DNA from: CAZSNH01 sp052388455
Lineage (GTDB): Bacteria; Pseudomonadota; Alphaproteobacteria; Rhizobiales; Hyphomicrobiaceae
Assembly (NCBI GenBank): GCA_052388455.1
Contig: JBQTIA010000004.1
Location: forward strand, 1-47,866
Direction of reading: 5' to 3'
DNA: 47,866 nt
Shown here: in pieces, positions 1 through 10,049 of the stretch
Numbering within the stretch: position 1 is the stretch's first letter
How the letters are laid out: each line of letters starts with the position of its first letter
Notes under the pieces: generated by a model
What the model was told of the DNA's origin: nothing
Databases searched by the model: none
What the model saw: only the letters and a program-made list of their open reading frames with translations
Made by a program: the position numbers and the translations under genes

Positions 1-125
1 CTCGGACTGCCATCACTTCAGATGGAACACCGACGCCTCAATCGCGTATCATGAACCGCCGGATACGGAACCGTACGTCCGGTGGTGTGGGAGGACGGCG
101 GGGGCAACCCCGCCTCCTACCCGAT
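1..125 (+). mobile_element. 3' end of a group II intron (domains V and VI)
   Basis: The left edge carries the catalytic 3' end of a bacterial group II intron. Domain V is about 54-90: a 9-bp lower stem (ACCGCCGGA with TCCGGTGGT) containing a CGC triad, a two-base CG bulge on the 3' side, and a short upper stem TACG/CGTA capped by GAAC. Domain VI is about 89-122: GGCGGGG pairs with CCCCGCC across a GCAA loop, above GG-AGGA pairing with TCCT-A-CC, which leaves A119 as a bulged branch point. The predicted 3' splice site follows ...CCGAT at 125, seven bases from that A. The intron-encoded reverse transcriptase and domains I-IV would lie outside the window. The fold is read by eye; architecture and boundary agree well with known introns. 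Confidence 0.8.
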
Positions 126-249
126 TGGCCGTCCAGCACCGGCGCGCCGTCCGGTCCCGAGCCTCGCACTTCGCTCGGGCACGGACACGTTGCCGGCGGC
201 GGCGCATGACAGTAAGGTGACGGCGGGATGACCGTTCGATTGTGATTCC

Positions 250-1002
250 ATGACAGGGATCGCACGGCGGTCTCGCAGCTTGGTGGATAGGGCACATATG
301 CTCGCAGCCGGCATACCATCGGACGTCGTCGAGGCCCGGGCGGCCGGCACAACGCCGGACGACGCGGTCCTGGTGCTCGTTGCGGGTCCGTCGGGCGCGG
401 GAAAGACGATCTTCATCAATCAGTTCCGTGCCGGCACGCTGGCCCCCGAGCTCAGCGACCTGCTGCCCGCCCAGGCGGCGCACTGGCCGCAGGTCGGCGC
501 CAACGACTGCATGAAGCGCGGCGTTGGGATGAACGGTGTGCTGCCAAAGAACTGGTCTGCTCCCGGCGCTGTCGTGCATTACGATACGGCTTATATCCAC
601 CGCTTCGGCGTCAGCCGCTACGAGGACGATCCCGTCGCCGAGCTGTTCCGGCGGGCCAAGCGGGCCATCGTCGTATCGATCGCGCCGCCGGCCGACACGC
701 TGACGGCCCAATACGACGACCGCATGACCCGCATGCGCGGCGCCAAGAAGCGCTCGCACCTCTTCTGGCGCGACCACGTGCGGGCGCCCATCGAGCGGAC
801 GCTGGTACGCCTCAAGGGGCTCGAGCCGCGCGAAACCCGCGATCTCTATCGCGATCCGGACTGGATCGCGCGCTGCTATGCCGAGTGGGACCAGTTCGTG
901 CGCGGCCTCGTCGGCACCAAGCCCGGCTCGCGGATGCTGACGCTGGAGCCCTGCGCCGGCGCCGAGCGTGGCCCGTCTTTCCGCATTGTTTCAATGGTTT
1001 GA
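250..1002 (+). CDS. P-loop ATPase/kinase-like protein of unknown role
   Basis: A 250-residue protein with a clear Walker A motif, GPSGAGKT, at residues 46-53, preceded by a hydrophobic beta strand (VLVLVA). It is therefore a nucleotide-binding P-loop protein, probably cytoplasmic, since no signal peptide or membrane segment is seen. The part after the P loop, with a strand-like segment AIVVSIAPPAD and a basic helix around RGAKKRSHLFW, is compatible with a small NTPase or kinase, possibly one acting on a sugar or polymer, but I do not recognise the family. ATG 250 is used; ATG 298 is an alternative, and neither has a strong ribosome-binding site. It stands alone, downstream of the intron end. 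The long opposite-strand reading frame over it is a shadow, since only this strand shows a domain motif. Confidence 0.7.
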   Translation: MTGIARRSRSLVDRAHMLAAGIPSDVVEARAAGTTPDDAVLVLVAGPSGAGKTIFINQFRAGTLAPELSDLLPAQAAHWPQVGANDCMKRGVGMNGVLPKNWSAPGAVVHYDTAYIHRFGVSRYEDDPVAELFRRAKRAIVVSIAPPADTLTAQYDDRMTRMRGAKKRSHLFWRDHVRAPIERTLVRLKGLEPRETRDLYRDPDWIARCYAEWDQFVRGLVGTKPGSRMLTLEPCAGAERGPSFRIVSMV

Positions 1003-1127
1003 AGCCGCGCCTCAAAATGAACGACAGCTGACGCTGCCGTTCAAGGTGGGTTCAATCGCACGAGGGCAATCTCCATCCCGGATCACCGATCGGCATCGGG
1101 CCGCTCACGATCACTCAGGGGATTGAG

Positions 1128-1544
1128 ATGAAGACCTCCGCCATTTTCGCCGCCGCCGTCGCCGCGACCACGCTCGGCACCGCGCTTCCCGCCTTTGCCG
1201 ATCGCATCGACGACCGCCAGGCCCGGCAGATTCAGCGCATCGAGCAGGGCTATCGCAGCGGCAGCCTGACGCGCAGCGAATACAACGACCTCATCGCGCA
1301 GCAGCGAGAGATCGCCAGCCTCGAACGCCGTCTCGAGCGCGACGGCCGGCTCACGACCTACGAGCGCTATCAGCTCGCTTCGATGCAGAACGCCGCCTCG
1401 CGCAACATCTTCTGGCAGAAGCACGACCGTGAATATCGCCACGACGACCGCGGCTACGGCTACGGCTGGGGCCGTGGGAATGGTGACCGTTATGGAGACG
1501 GCTACGGTCGCGGCGGTCCGCGCCGCTGGTGGCAGTGGTACTGA
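1128..1544 (+). CDS. small secreted protein with Gly/Tyr/Arg-rich tail
   Basis: A 138-residue protein with a textbook Sec signal peptide (residues 1-24, hydrophobic core followed by ALPAFA-DR). The mature part is a charged, probably helical segment (about 25-100) rich in Arg, Gln and Glu. The C-terminal tail, about 105-138, is rich in Gly, Tyr, Arg and Trp and ends RRWWQWY. It should be periplasmic or surface-associated. Short exported proteins of this build are common in Rhizobiales and have no assigned function. AGGGGATTGAG directly before ATG 1128 is a good ribosome-binding site. A terminator-like hairpin follows at 1582, so the gene is probably monocistronic. Confidence 0.75.
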   Translation: MKTSAIFAAAVAATTLGTALPAFADRIDDRQARQIQRIEQGYRSGSLTRSEYNDLIAQQREIASLERRLERDGRLTTYERYQLASMQNAASRNIFWQKHDREYRHDDRGYGYGWGRGNGDRYGDGYGRGGPRRWWQWY

Positions 1545-1581
1545 TCCCGTCCTGCGGCCGACGCCGCAAGGCAGGAATGGA

Positions 1582-1618
1582 GGGGTCGCCCGCTGGGGCG
1601 GCCCCAATTCGTTTGGCT
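1582..1618 (+). terminator. probable rho-independent terminator
   Basis: A 10-bp GC stem (GGGGTCGCCC at 1582-1591 with GGGCGGCCCC at 1596-1605, one G-U pair) with a four-base loop lies about 40 nt after the stop of the secreted-protein gene. It is followed by an imperfect T-rich stretch, AATTCGTTT. Confidence 0.55.
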
Positions 1619-1654
1619 CTGTTCGCAACTTGCGTGGGACTCAGCTGTGAAGCC

Positions 1655-1812
1655 GCCTCTCCCTTCGGGGGGAGTAGGGCAATCGCATATGGCGCGAAAT
1701 GTAGGTTGGGTCGACGAAGGAGACCCAACAAACTCGAGCGACCAAAGTTGTTGGGTCTCGTGCCTCGACCCAACCTACGTCCAAATGCGATTCCCCTTCG
1801 GGGGGAGGGGGA
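1655..1812. repeat. composite nested palindromic repeat (TAGGTTGGGT family)
   Basis: Several inverted repeats are nested here. The outer pair is AATCGCAT (1681) with ATGCGATT (1785). The middle pair is GTAGGTTGGGTCGA (1701-1714) with TCGACCCAACCTAC (1765-1778). The inner pair is GAGACCCAACAA (1720-1731) with TTGTTGGGTCTC (1748-1759). Small hairpins of the form CCCTTCGGGGGGAG flank both ends (1661 and 1794). GTAGGTTGGGT...ACCCAACCTAC is a well-known kind of dispersed short bacterial palindrome. The stretch 1619-1885 holds no convincing gene. Confidence 0.75.
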
Positions 1813-1885
1813 GGCGATGCGAGTTCGCCGGTCAATCATCAACACGACCAGCGAACAGGGTCATTTGTCTTGATAACTTCGGAGA

Positions 1886-2713
1886 TTATTCGCGCCAATA
1901 GTCGGCGATCCAGCGGGCCGGCCCGAAGCGGCGGCGGATCGGATTGCGCAGATTGAGGAAGCGCTTGCGCGAGCGCTTTTCAGCCTTGTGGCGTCCTTCG
2001 ATTGCCGTTGCCGGTGTCACCGAACCGAAGAACACCAGGATCTTGGCACCCTCCGGCTTGGTCGGGGTGGCGAAAAAGCGCCGGATGCGGTTCCTCGGCA
2101 GACAGGCATAGGAGAACGGTGCGCACCAGTCCTCGGGCCAGTAGGTGATGCCGGTCACGGTCTTGGAAACGAAATTCTGCTCCTTCGACGCGTAGAGGTC
2201 GAACCAGTGCTGGTGCGGCTTCGAATAGAAGCGCGCCAGAACCTCCGGATGACCGCCGGCGAAATAGCGCATGACTGACGAATTGCCGTAGCCGAGATGG
2301 CGGTCCTGCCATTCCGAGATGATGCAGAAGCGGCCCGGCAGCTCGAAGAAGGGATCGAGGCTCGATAAGATCACGAGGTCGAGGTCCAGGTACAGCGTCA
2401 TGCCGGTGAGGTCAGCGAGGTGCTCGGAAAAAAGCCCGAGCTTGGGCCATCTCTTGCCGAGGGCGGCGTCCAGCTTGATGGTCGGGATCGGTCGCGCTTC
2501 CACTTCGGCCCGCAGACCGGTCGCGTCGTCGGTGAAGCAGACGAAGCGCACGGTCCAGGTGGTATTGCGCACCACCATCGCATAGAGACGGTTGACCCAC
2601 TCCGGGCCATAGAGCGTGCCCCACTTCATGCAGACCACGTTGACGGTCTTGGCGGCCTGCGCGCGCGCGAACGCGGCTTGCCAGTCTTGCGCCGTTGCGC
2701 TCTGAGACGTCAT
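1886..2713 (-). CDS. GT8-like glycosyltransferase family protein
   Basis: A protein of about 275 residues resembling small glycosyltransferases of the GT-A fold. The N-terminal half carries VNVVCMKWGTLYGPEWVNRLY and VRFVCFTDD. A DxD-type metal/nucleotide-sugar motif is seen in LYLDLDLVILSSLDPF, followed by LGYGNSSVMRYF. No signal peptide is present, so it should act in the cytoplasm on an activated sugar, perhaps in polysaccharide or glycolipid assembly; donor and acceptor cannot be told. I chose ATG 2713 (MTSQSATAQDW). A GTG at 2764 would add 17 poorly ordered residues. The C-terminus is strongly basic. It is divergent from the DUF4010 gene. Confidence 0.7.
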   Translation of the reverse strand: MTSQSATAQDWQAAFARAQAAKTVNVVCMKWGTLYGPEWVNRLYAMVVRNTTWTVRFVCFTDDATGLRAEVEARPIPTIKLDAALGKRWPKLGLFSEHLADLTGMTLYLDLDLVILSSLDPFFELPGRFCIISEWQDRHLGYGNSSVMRYFAGGHPEVLARFYSKPHQHWFDLYASKEQNFVSKTVTGITYWPEDWCAPFSYACLPRNRIRRFFATPTKPEGAKILVFFGSVTPATAIEGRHKAEKRSRKRFLNLRNPIRRRFGPARWIADYWRE

Positions 2714-2884
2714 GCGCCAGCCATCTTGGAATGAGCGGGAGGACCGAGCCGGGGTGTCCCGCACTCACCCGCACTTTGCGCGAACTCCACGGCAGCGACA
2801 AGGTGCGGGATGGAACCAGCCGGCGGCCCGGTTTGTCTATGCTGTCGCAGCACGGCCGTGCCCTGAGCCTGCTGCCCGGGAGTA

Positions 2885-4219
2885 ATGCCGCCGATGACCG
2901 AGACCGTGAGCATGGATCACATCGAACTGCTGCAACGGCTCGGGGTCGCACTGTCGATCGGGCTGCTGGTCGGCATCGAGCGCGGACGCATGATGCTTTC
3001 GGAAGCCGAAGGCGAGCGGACGGCGGGGCTCCGAACCTTCGCGCTGACCGGGCTGCTGGGCGGCGTCGCGGGCGCGCTCGCCGTCGAAATTCCTTCGGGA
3101 GCCGTGGTGCTGGCGGCGGCCCTCGTCTGCCACGCGGCGATCCTTGGACTCTACCGCTATCGCGAGGTCGAGCAGCGCAAGTCGTTCGGTACGACGACGG
3201 TGATCGCCGGACTGGTGACCTTCGCTCTCGGAGCGCTGGCAATCGTCGTCGAGCCGGTCGTGGCGGGCGCGGCAGGCGTTGCCGCGACAGCGCTTCTCGC
3301 CATGAAATCGGCGCTGCACGGCTGGCTGAAGACCGTCACCTGGGAGGAGATGCGGGCCGGCCTGCTGCTGCTCGCTATGACGCTCATCCTGCTCCCCGTC
3401 CTGCCCGACAAGGGCTACGGACCATTCTCGGCGCTCAACCCCTATGACCTCTGGCGCATGACCATCCTGATCGCCGCGGTGTCCTCGCTCGGCTATCTGG
3501 CCATGAAGTGGGTGGGAGGAGGACAGGGCATCGCGCTCTCGGGCCTCGCTGGGGGTCTCGTCTCGTCGACGGCGACGACGCTCTCCTTTGCTCGAATGGC
3601 GCGCGACGAGCCGGCCAAGGAGGGCCTGTTCGTCGCCGGCGCGCTTCTGGCCGGCGCGACGATGACAGGACGCATTCTCGTCGTGTCCGGCTCCATCGCA
3701 CCGGGACTTCTCCGATGGCTGCTGCTGCCGCTCGCCTTCGCCGGACTGGCGCTTGCCGGCGTCGCCGCCGTCCGGCTGCGCGAGCACGCGAACGATCCGG
3801 TCTCCTCCCCGCTCAATGTCAAGAACCCCTTCGAGCTGTCGACGGTGCTGAAATTCGGGGCCCTGCTCGCGGCCATGCTGGTGGCCGCCAAGGCGCTGAC
3901 GCTGTGGGCGGGCAACAAGGGCGCCTTCGCGCTCGCCGCGGTTTCCGGCATCGCCGACGTCGACGCCGTGACGCTGTCGATGTCTCAACTGGCGGGCAAG
4001 GGCCTCGAACCCGCCGCCGCTGCCGGCGCCATTCTGCTCGCCGCCGCGGTCAACACCGTCTCCAAGGCCGTCATGGGATGGATGGCCGGCGGGCCCGGAC
4101 CGGGACGCGGTCTGGCCATCGGCGCAGTGGCGGCTATCGCGGCGGGCGCGGCCGGGTTCGCGCTGGCCATGGTGTGGGACCCGATGCAGACTTACAACAG
4201 CCTGCCCGCTGCAGTGTGA
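2885..4219 (+). CDS. DUF4010 / MgtC-like integral membrane protein
   Basis: A 444-residue polytopic membrane protein. The N-terminal region (LLQRLGVALSIGLLVGIERGR, then GERTAGLRTFALTGLLGGVAGAL) matches the MgtC/SapB-type start with its conserved IGxERG-like and RTFAL segments. The rest is a chain of hydrophobic helices typical of DUF4010: GGLVSSTATTLSFARMA in the middle and SGIADVDAVTLSMSQLA near 340-360. The function of DUF4010 proteins is not established; they sit in the inner membrane and may carry an ion or small solute. ATG 2885, 2894 and 2912 are all possible starts; GGGAG lies just upstream of the first. Confidence 0.82.
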   Translation: MPPMTETVSMDHIELLQRLGVALSIGLLVGIERGRMMLSEAEGERTAGLRTFALTGLLGGVAGALAVEIPSGAVVLAAALVCHAAILGLYRYREVEQRKSFGTTTVIAGLVTFALGALAIVVEPVVAGAAGVAATALLAMKSALHGWLKTVTWEEMRAGLLLLAMTLILLPVLPDKGYGPFSALNPYDLWRMTILIAAVSSLGYLAMKWVGGGQGIALSGLAGGLVSSTATTLSFARMARDEPAKEGLFVAGALLAGATMTGRILVVSGSIAPGLLRWLLLPLAFAGLALAGVAAVRLREHANDPVSSPLNVKNPFELSTVLKFGALLAAMLVAAKALTLWAGNKGAFALAAVSGIADVDAVTLSMSQLAGKGLEPAAAAGAILLAAAVNTVSKAVMGWMAGGPGPGRGLAIGAVAAIAAGAAGFALAMVWDPMQTYNSLPAAV

Positions 4220-4310
4220 GAGCCGTCGAAGTGGGTCATGCATTAGCTGAATAGTAAGGACGTTCGACTAGCGTCAGCCCAGTCATTTGGTAGCGGGCGC
4301 GGGGTCGATT

Positions 4311-5318
4311 ATGAGCATTTTGCAGGCGGATTGGGTCGAAGACATCATCCGGCGCGGCAGCGTCAAGGACAGCGATGTCCAGCGGTTGAAGTCGGCCTTC
4401 TACGAGAACGGCGACATCAGCGCCGAGGAAGCCGACGCCCTGTTCGCCATCAACGACGCCGCCCGCGTGCAGGACCCGGCGTGGGCCGACGTGTTCGTCG
4501 GCGCGATCACCGACTACATCGTCGAAAGCGCCGTGCCGTACGGCTACCTGACCGCCGAGAACGCCGAGTGGCTGATCAGCCGCATCAGCCGCGACGGCCG
4601 GGTCGACAGCAAGACCGAGCTCGATCTGCTGATCAACGTGCTCGACAAGGCGCGCTGGTCGCCGGCCAGCCTCGTGAGCTTCGCGCTCCAGCAGGTCAAG
4701 CACGCCGTCATCTCCGGCGACGGTCCGCTGCGCAGCGGCGTCAGCCTCGAGCCCGGAGCCATCTCCGAGGGCGAGGTCGAGCTGCTGCGGCGTATCCTCT
4801 ATGCCTTCGGCGGCGACGACAACATCGCGGTGACGCGGGCCGAGGCCGAGATCCTGTTCGAGATCAACGACGCGACCGACGGCCAGCCGCCGAACGCCGC
4901 CTGGACCGACCTCTTCGTCAAGGCCATCGCCAACGTGCTGATGTCCGCCTCCGGCTACGCGGTGCCCTCGCGCGAGCAGGCGCTGCGCTCGGAAGCCTGG
5001 CTTGACAGCCGCGGCGATCTCGCACCGATGGCCATGCTCGGCGCCATGGTGACTTCCAGCCTGTCGTCCGTGCTGGGCGCCTATCGCGAGCAGTCGTCCG
5101 AAGAGCGTGCGCTGGCCCGGCTGGAGCGGCAGCGAATCGAGATCATCACCAACGAAGCCATCACCGAGGGCGAGGCCTCCTGGCTGGCGGACCACATCGG
5201 CCGCGACGGCCGGCTGACGGCCAACGAGCAGGCGCTGCTGGATTACCTGAAGCGAGAGAGCCCCGAGATCCATCCCTCCCTCGTCGATCTGGTGGCCCGG
5301 CGCGCCGAGGCGGCCTGA
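4311..5318 (+). CDS. internally duplicated EF-hand-like helical protein
   Basis: A 335-residue soluble protein starting at MSILQADW. It contains an internal duplication. The first unit, about 35-120, has NGDISAEEADALFAINDAA...AWADVFVGAITDYI and RDGRVDSKTELDLL. The second, about 170-320, has TRAEAEILFEINDATD...AWTDLFVKAIANVL and RDGRLTANEQALLDYL. The RDGR(V/L)(D/T) and NGDIS stretches look like degenerate EF-hand calcium loops followed by helices; a TerB-like helical fold is another possibility. No signal peptide or membrane segment is evident. Function unknown. It lies alone between the DUF4010 and propionyl-CoA carboxylase genes. Confidence 0.72.
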   Translation: MSILQADWVEDIIRRGSVKDSDVQRLKSAFYENGDISAEEADALFAINDAARVQDPAWADVFVGAITDYIVESAVPYGYLTAENAEWLISRISRDGRVDSKTELDLLINVLDKARWSPASLVSFALQQVKHAVISGDGPLRSGVSLEPGAISEGEVELLRRILYAFGGDDNIAVTRAEAEILFEINDATDGQPPNAAWTDLFVKAIANVLMSASGYAVPSREQALRSEAWLDSRGDLAPMAMLGAMVTSSLSSVLGAYREQSSEERALARLERQRIEIITNEAITEGEASWLADHIGRDGRLTANEQALLDYLKRESPEIHPSLVDLVARRAEAA

Positions 5319-5599
5319 AAATCTGCAGAAGGTCGACTCGACGGGCGACGTTTCGAGACGCTCCGACAGGGGATCGGCCGACCCTCGGCGGATCGATCCG
5401 CGGCCCTTCTTGTCGAAACAACTCGCGGGCGGACCGGCTTGCCCCCCAGCTTTCCGCAGGTGTGGCCGAGCGCCTCCGGCACCATTTGCCGCTCGTCCCG
5501 CACGGGTGGCGGAGGTTTACGGCACCCCTGTTCCCCGTCTAGAACACCCCGTCGGTCCTGAGGCCGATGCATCCAATCGACGGGACATTCGGGCGGGAC

Positions 5600-7618
<2,019 letters not shown>

Positions 7619-7686
7619 GTGGTGCCGGTAACGAGCTGATAACCTCCGCGGCGTAAGGTTGGAAGCCTCTACAACGAGGTTTCGAC

Positions 7687-8250
7687 ATGCCCCCCAACCC
7701 TCCGCGACCCCTGTCCGCCGCTCTTCGCCACGTCGGAGAGCTGTTCGATCCGCGCGGTCGCATCAACCGCATGGGGCTTCTGGTCGTCGCCGCGGCGCTG
7801 CTGGTGCTGGAGCTGGTGGCCGGCGCCCTTGTTCTGCGGGCGGGGCTCGATATCGCCCATCCGGCAGTGATCGGTTTCAAGGTTCTCTGCCTCTGGCTGG
7901 CGACGGCGGCGGTGATCAAGCGCCTGCACGATCTCGACCGCGGCGCCATGGTATTGGTCACGGCGGCCGCCGGTGTCGTGCTCTGGTCGCTCCTCGCGAC
8001 CGTGGTGCTGATGATCGCGCTCGGGCCGGCGGCGCTCGACGAGGGCGAACCCGGCTTCATGATGAGCCTTGCGGCGACCGTGCTGCCGGTGTTCGCCATG
8101 ACCATGTGGCTTCACTGCGCCCCCGGGCGCCTCGGCCCCAATCGCTATGGGCCGGCACCCATGGGCTACGGCTCGGCCCGCCACGTGTCGGCTGCGGTCG
8201 TCCCGCGATTGTCCGACTTCGCCGCCGGCGGTACGCTCGCCTCGCATTGA
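7687..8250 (+). CDS. DUF805 inner-membrane protein
   Basis: A 187-residue membrane protein with about four hydrophobic helices. It has the DUF805 hallmarks: FDPRGRINRMGLL near the N-terminus, KRLHDLDRG in the middle, and the Asn-Arg-Tyr-Gly-Pro signature LGPNRYGPAPMGYG near 155-168. Members sit in the inner membrane and their function is unknown. The gene ends only 7 nt before the acylphosphatase start, so the two are probably one transcript. Confidence 0.85.
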   Translation: MPPNPPRPLSAALRHVGELFDPRGRINRMGLLVVAAALLVLELVAGALVLRAGLDIAHPAVIGFKVLCLWLATAAVIKRLHDLDRGAMVLVTAAAGVVLWSLLATVVLMIALGPAALDEGEPGFMMSLAATVLPVFAMTMWLHCAPGRLGPNRYGPAPMGYGSARHVSAAVVPRLSDFAAGGTLASH

Positions 8251-8257
8251 GGTGACG

Positions 8258-8542
8258 ATGGCGGTGGCGGAAAAGACGGTCAGGGTGTCGGTCGAAGGGC
8301 GGGTGCAGGGTGTCGGCTATCGGTCCTGGGTCGAGCGCACGGCTGTCCGTATCGGTGTCGCAGGCTGGGTGCGCAACCGGCGGGACGGCACGGTGGAAGC
8401 GGTGTTCTCGGGTGAGGCCGCCGCCGTCGAGGAGATGATCGAGCGCTGCGCCTACGGTCCGCGCTCGGCGGTGGTGAGCCGGGTCTCGACAGCTGACGCG
8501 ACCGGCAGTTTTCAGGGCTTCGACATCCGGCCTACGGAGTGA
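8258..8542 (+). CDS. acyP: acylphosphatase
   Basis: A 94-residue cytoplasmic enzyme that hydrolyses the carboxyl-phosphate bond of acylphosphates. It has the family signature VEGRVQGVGYRSWVE, with phosphate-binding Arg22, and the second motif GWVRNRRDGTVEA, with catalytic Asn40. Length is exactly that of the small acylphosphatase family. ATG 8258 follows the DUF805 stop by 7 nt. It converges with the LysR gene, which ends at 8553. Confidence 0.93.
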   Translation: MAVAEKTVRVSVEGRVQGVGYRSWVERTAVRIGVAGWVRNRRDGTVEAVFSGEAAAVEEMIERCAYGPRSAVVSRVSTADATGSFQGFDIRPTE

Positions 8543-8552
8543 TCGCCAGCGG

Positions 8553-9407
8553 TCAGGACTTGCGGGACACCTTGGCGGCCTCGCGGCGCAGGCCCTTGAT
8601 GATCGGCTCGTAGGCTTCCTCGTCGCGCGCCTCGGGGTAGACCATATAGACCGGGTAGACGAACTTGCGCGAGCGCTTGGCCGGCCGCAGCCGTCCGCGC
8701 GCCAGATGCGTGCGCACCAGCCGGATCGGGAAGTATCCGGCCGCCGCGTTGGCGAGCAGGTAGTCGATGCTCTTCGACTTGAGGTCGAGGTTGAGACCGG
8801 GATTGGCCAGCTCCGGATAGGCCGTCGCGTGGTCCTGCTGGAAGTCGGGGCCCCAGTCGACGAACACGTAGTCGTTGTCGCGGCGGCCCGCCGACCGGCC
8901 GCTGGTGACCAGCACGAACTCCTCGTCGAACAGGTGCTCGATGGTGTGGCCGGGCGGCTGCACGGGCCGGTACATCACCGCCAGATCGAGGGTGCCCTCG
9001 ATCAGGCGCTGGGTGAGCACCGCCGATAGCCCTTCGCTGGCGGAAACCGCGATGTCCGGGATGTTGGTGCGCATCCAAGCGACCCATTTCAAAAGGAATC
9101 CATCCCACAGGCTCATCGGCGCGCCGACCGCGAGGTGGTCGCGATGCTGGTCCGATAGGCCGACTTCGAGCTGCGCGTGCTGCCACACGCGGACCAGTGC
9201 GAGGGCATGCTTCTGGAACTGCTCGCCGGCCGCCGTCAGCTCGGCGCCGGTCTTCGACCGCTCGAACAGCGGACGGCCGAGCATGTCTTCCAAGCCCTTG
9301 ATGCGCGCGGAGACCGTCGATTGAGTGATGTTCAACTTGCGCGCCGCATCGATGAAACTTCCGGTCTCGGCGACCATGAGGAAGGTGCGAGCGAGGGCGA
9401 TGTCCAT
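8553..9407 (-). CDS. LysR-family transcriptional regulator
   Basis: A 284-residue DNA-binding regulator. The N-terminal winged helix (1-60) reads ARTFLMVAETGSFIDAARKLNITQSTVSARIKGLEDMLGRPLF, the classic LysR pattern. The C-terminal two-lobed effector domain is seen from about residue 88 (DHLAVGAPMSLWDGFLLKW) to the end. The effector is unknown. ATG 9407 (MDIALART) fits the family start better than 9416. The gene faces a divergent region with a perfect 19-bp palindrome at 9445-9463, just upstream of its start. This is a plausible operator for itself and for the lysine-rich peptide gene. Confidence 0.9.
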   Translation of the reverse strand: MDIALARTFLMVAETGSFIDAARKLNITQSTVSARIKGLEDMLGRPLFERSKTGAELTAAGEQFQKHALALVRVWQHAQLEVGLSDQHRDHLAVGAPMSLWDGFLLKWVAWMRTNIPDIAVSASEGLSAVLTQRLIEGTLDLAVMYRPVQPPGHTIEHLFDEEFVLVTSGRSAGRRDNDYVFVDWGPDFQQDHATAYPELANPGLNLDLKSKSIDYLLANAAAGYFPIRLVRTHLARGRLRPAKRSRKFVYPVYMVYPEARDEEAYEPIIKGLRREAAKVSRKS

Positions 9408-9444
9408 GCAGCGCAATCACGCAATAACTTGTGCAAAAACCTAT

Positions 9445-9463
9445 CTATCGAAATTTTCGATAG
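9445..9463. promoter_or_regulatory. perfect palindrome, candidate LysR operator
   Basis: CTATCGAAATTTTCGATAG is a perfect inverted repeat around a single T. It lies 38 nt upstream of the LysR start and upstream of the divergent small gene. AT-rich dyads at this place are typical LysR-type binding sites; binding is inferred. Confidence 0.6.
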
Positions 9464-9585
9464 AGGTCACCGGAAAATTCCGTTTGAAGAGGGGCTTGAT
9501 TATGACCACATTGCATACGTTCCGGCTGAGTCGGGACATGTTTCGCCCGGCGTCAGCTCGGGTCCACAACGGAAGGACAAGCACA

Positions 9586-9657
9586 ATGAAGGCGAAGACA
9601 GCGAAGAAGGCCGCCAAGAAGACCGCTAAGAAGGCCGCCAAGAAGGCCAAGAAGTAA
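9586..9657 (+). CDS. tiny lysine/alanine-rich histone H1-like peptide
   Basis: A 23-residue peptide made almost only of Lys and Ala (MKAKTAKKAAKKTAKKAAKK plus AKK), repeating the AKK(A/T) unit like the tails of histone H1-like bacterial proteins. A strong ribosome-binding site (GGAAGGA) lies 8 nt before ATG 9586. The same frame is open from ATG 9502, which would give 51 residues (MTTLHTFRLSRDMF...), with a weaker GAGGGG signal. The peptide could bind DNA, RNA or anionic polymers; this is inference from charge alone. It is divergent from the LysR gene and shares its palindrome. Confidence 0.6.
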   Translation: MKAKTAKKAAKKTAKKAAKKAKK

Positions 9658-9689
9658 GCGAGTTTCCGTCTCGAACCCGGGAGACTGCC

Positions 9690-10049
9690 GTGATGGCCAT
9701 CAGGGTTTTCTCGGCAGCATTGATTTCAGCAGTCCTCTTCACCGCGCGTGCGGATGCGGTGACGGTTTCGAACCGGGATGGCGGTGACCACAGGGTCACG
9801 GTCATCGAAGGAGAGGCGAGGAAGGATCACGTCGTAAAGGCCGGCGAAAGCCTGACCGGGGTCTGTCTGAGCGGGTGCCTCATGCGCCTCGACGACAGCA
9901 GCGACGAACCCTACGAGCTGGAAGGCCAGGAAATCACGTGGATCGAAGGCGGTGAGCTGCTCGAAGAGCAGTCGGATGGACCCCAGGATACGGACGGCGG
10001 CGACGCAGATCCGTCCTCCCGGCCCAGTCCGGCACCGGTCCTGCCCTAG
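9690..10049 (+). CDS. small exported acidic protein with CLSGC motif
   Basis: A protein of about 119 residues with an N-terminal signal peptide (AIRVFSAALISAVLF ... ARADA). A short beta-rich mature part follows: VTVSNRDGGDHRVTVIEGE..., then SLTGVCLSGCLMRLDDS. The tail is acidic, then Pro/Ser-rich. The paired cysteines C-L-S-G-C recall the CxAGC motif in the exported proteins at 22.6-24.8 kb. Function unknown; it should be periplasmic. GGGAG supports a GTG start at 9690 or the ATG at 9693. It converges with lipB. Confidence 0.65.
   Translation: MMAIRVFSAALISAVLFTARADAVTVSNRDGGDHRVTVIEGEARKDHVVKAGESLTGVCLSGCLMRLDDSSDEPYELEGQEITWIEGGELLEEQSDGPQDTDGGDADPSSRPSPAPVLP

Noticed and set aside
49..777. 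Long minus-strand open frame opposite the P-loop gene
   Set aside because: It is a GC-rich shadow; the plus strand has the Walker A motif and runs through the intron domain VI region sensibly only as non-coding.
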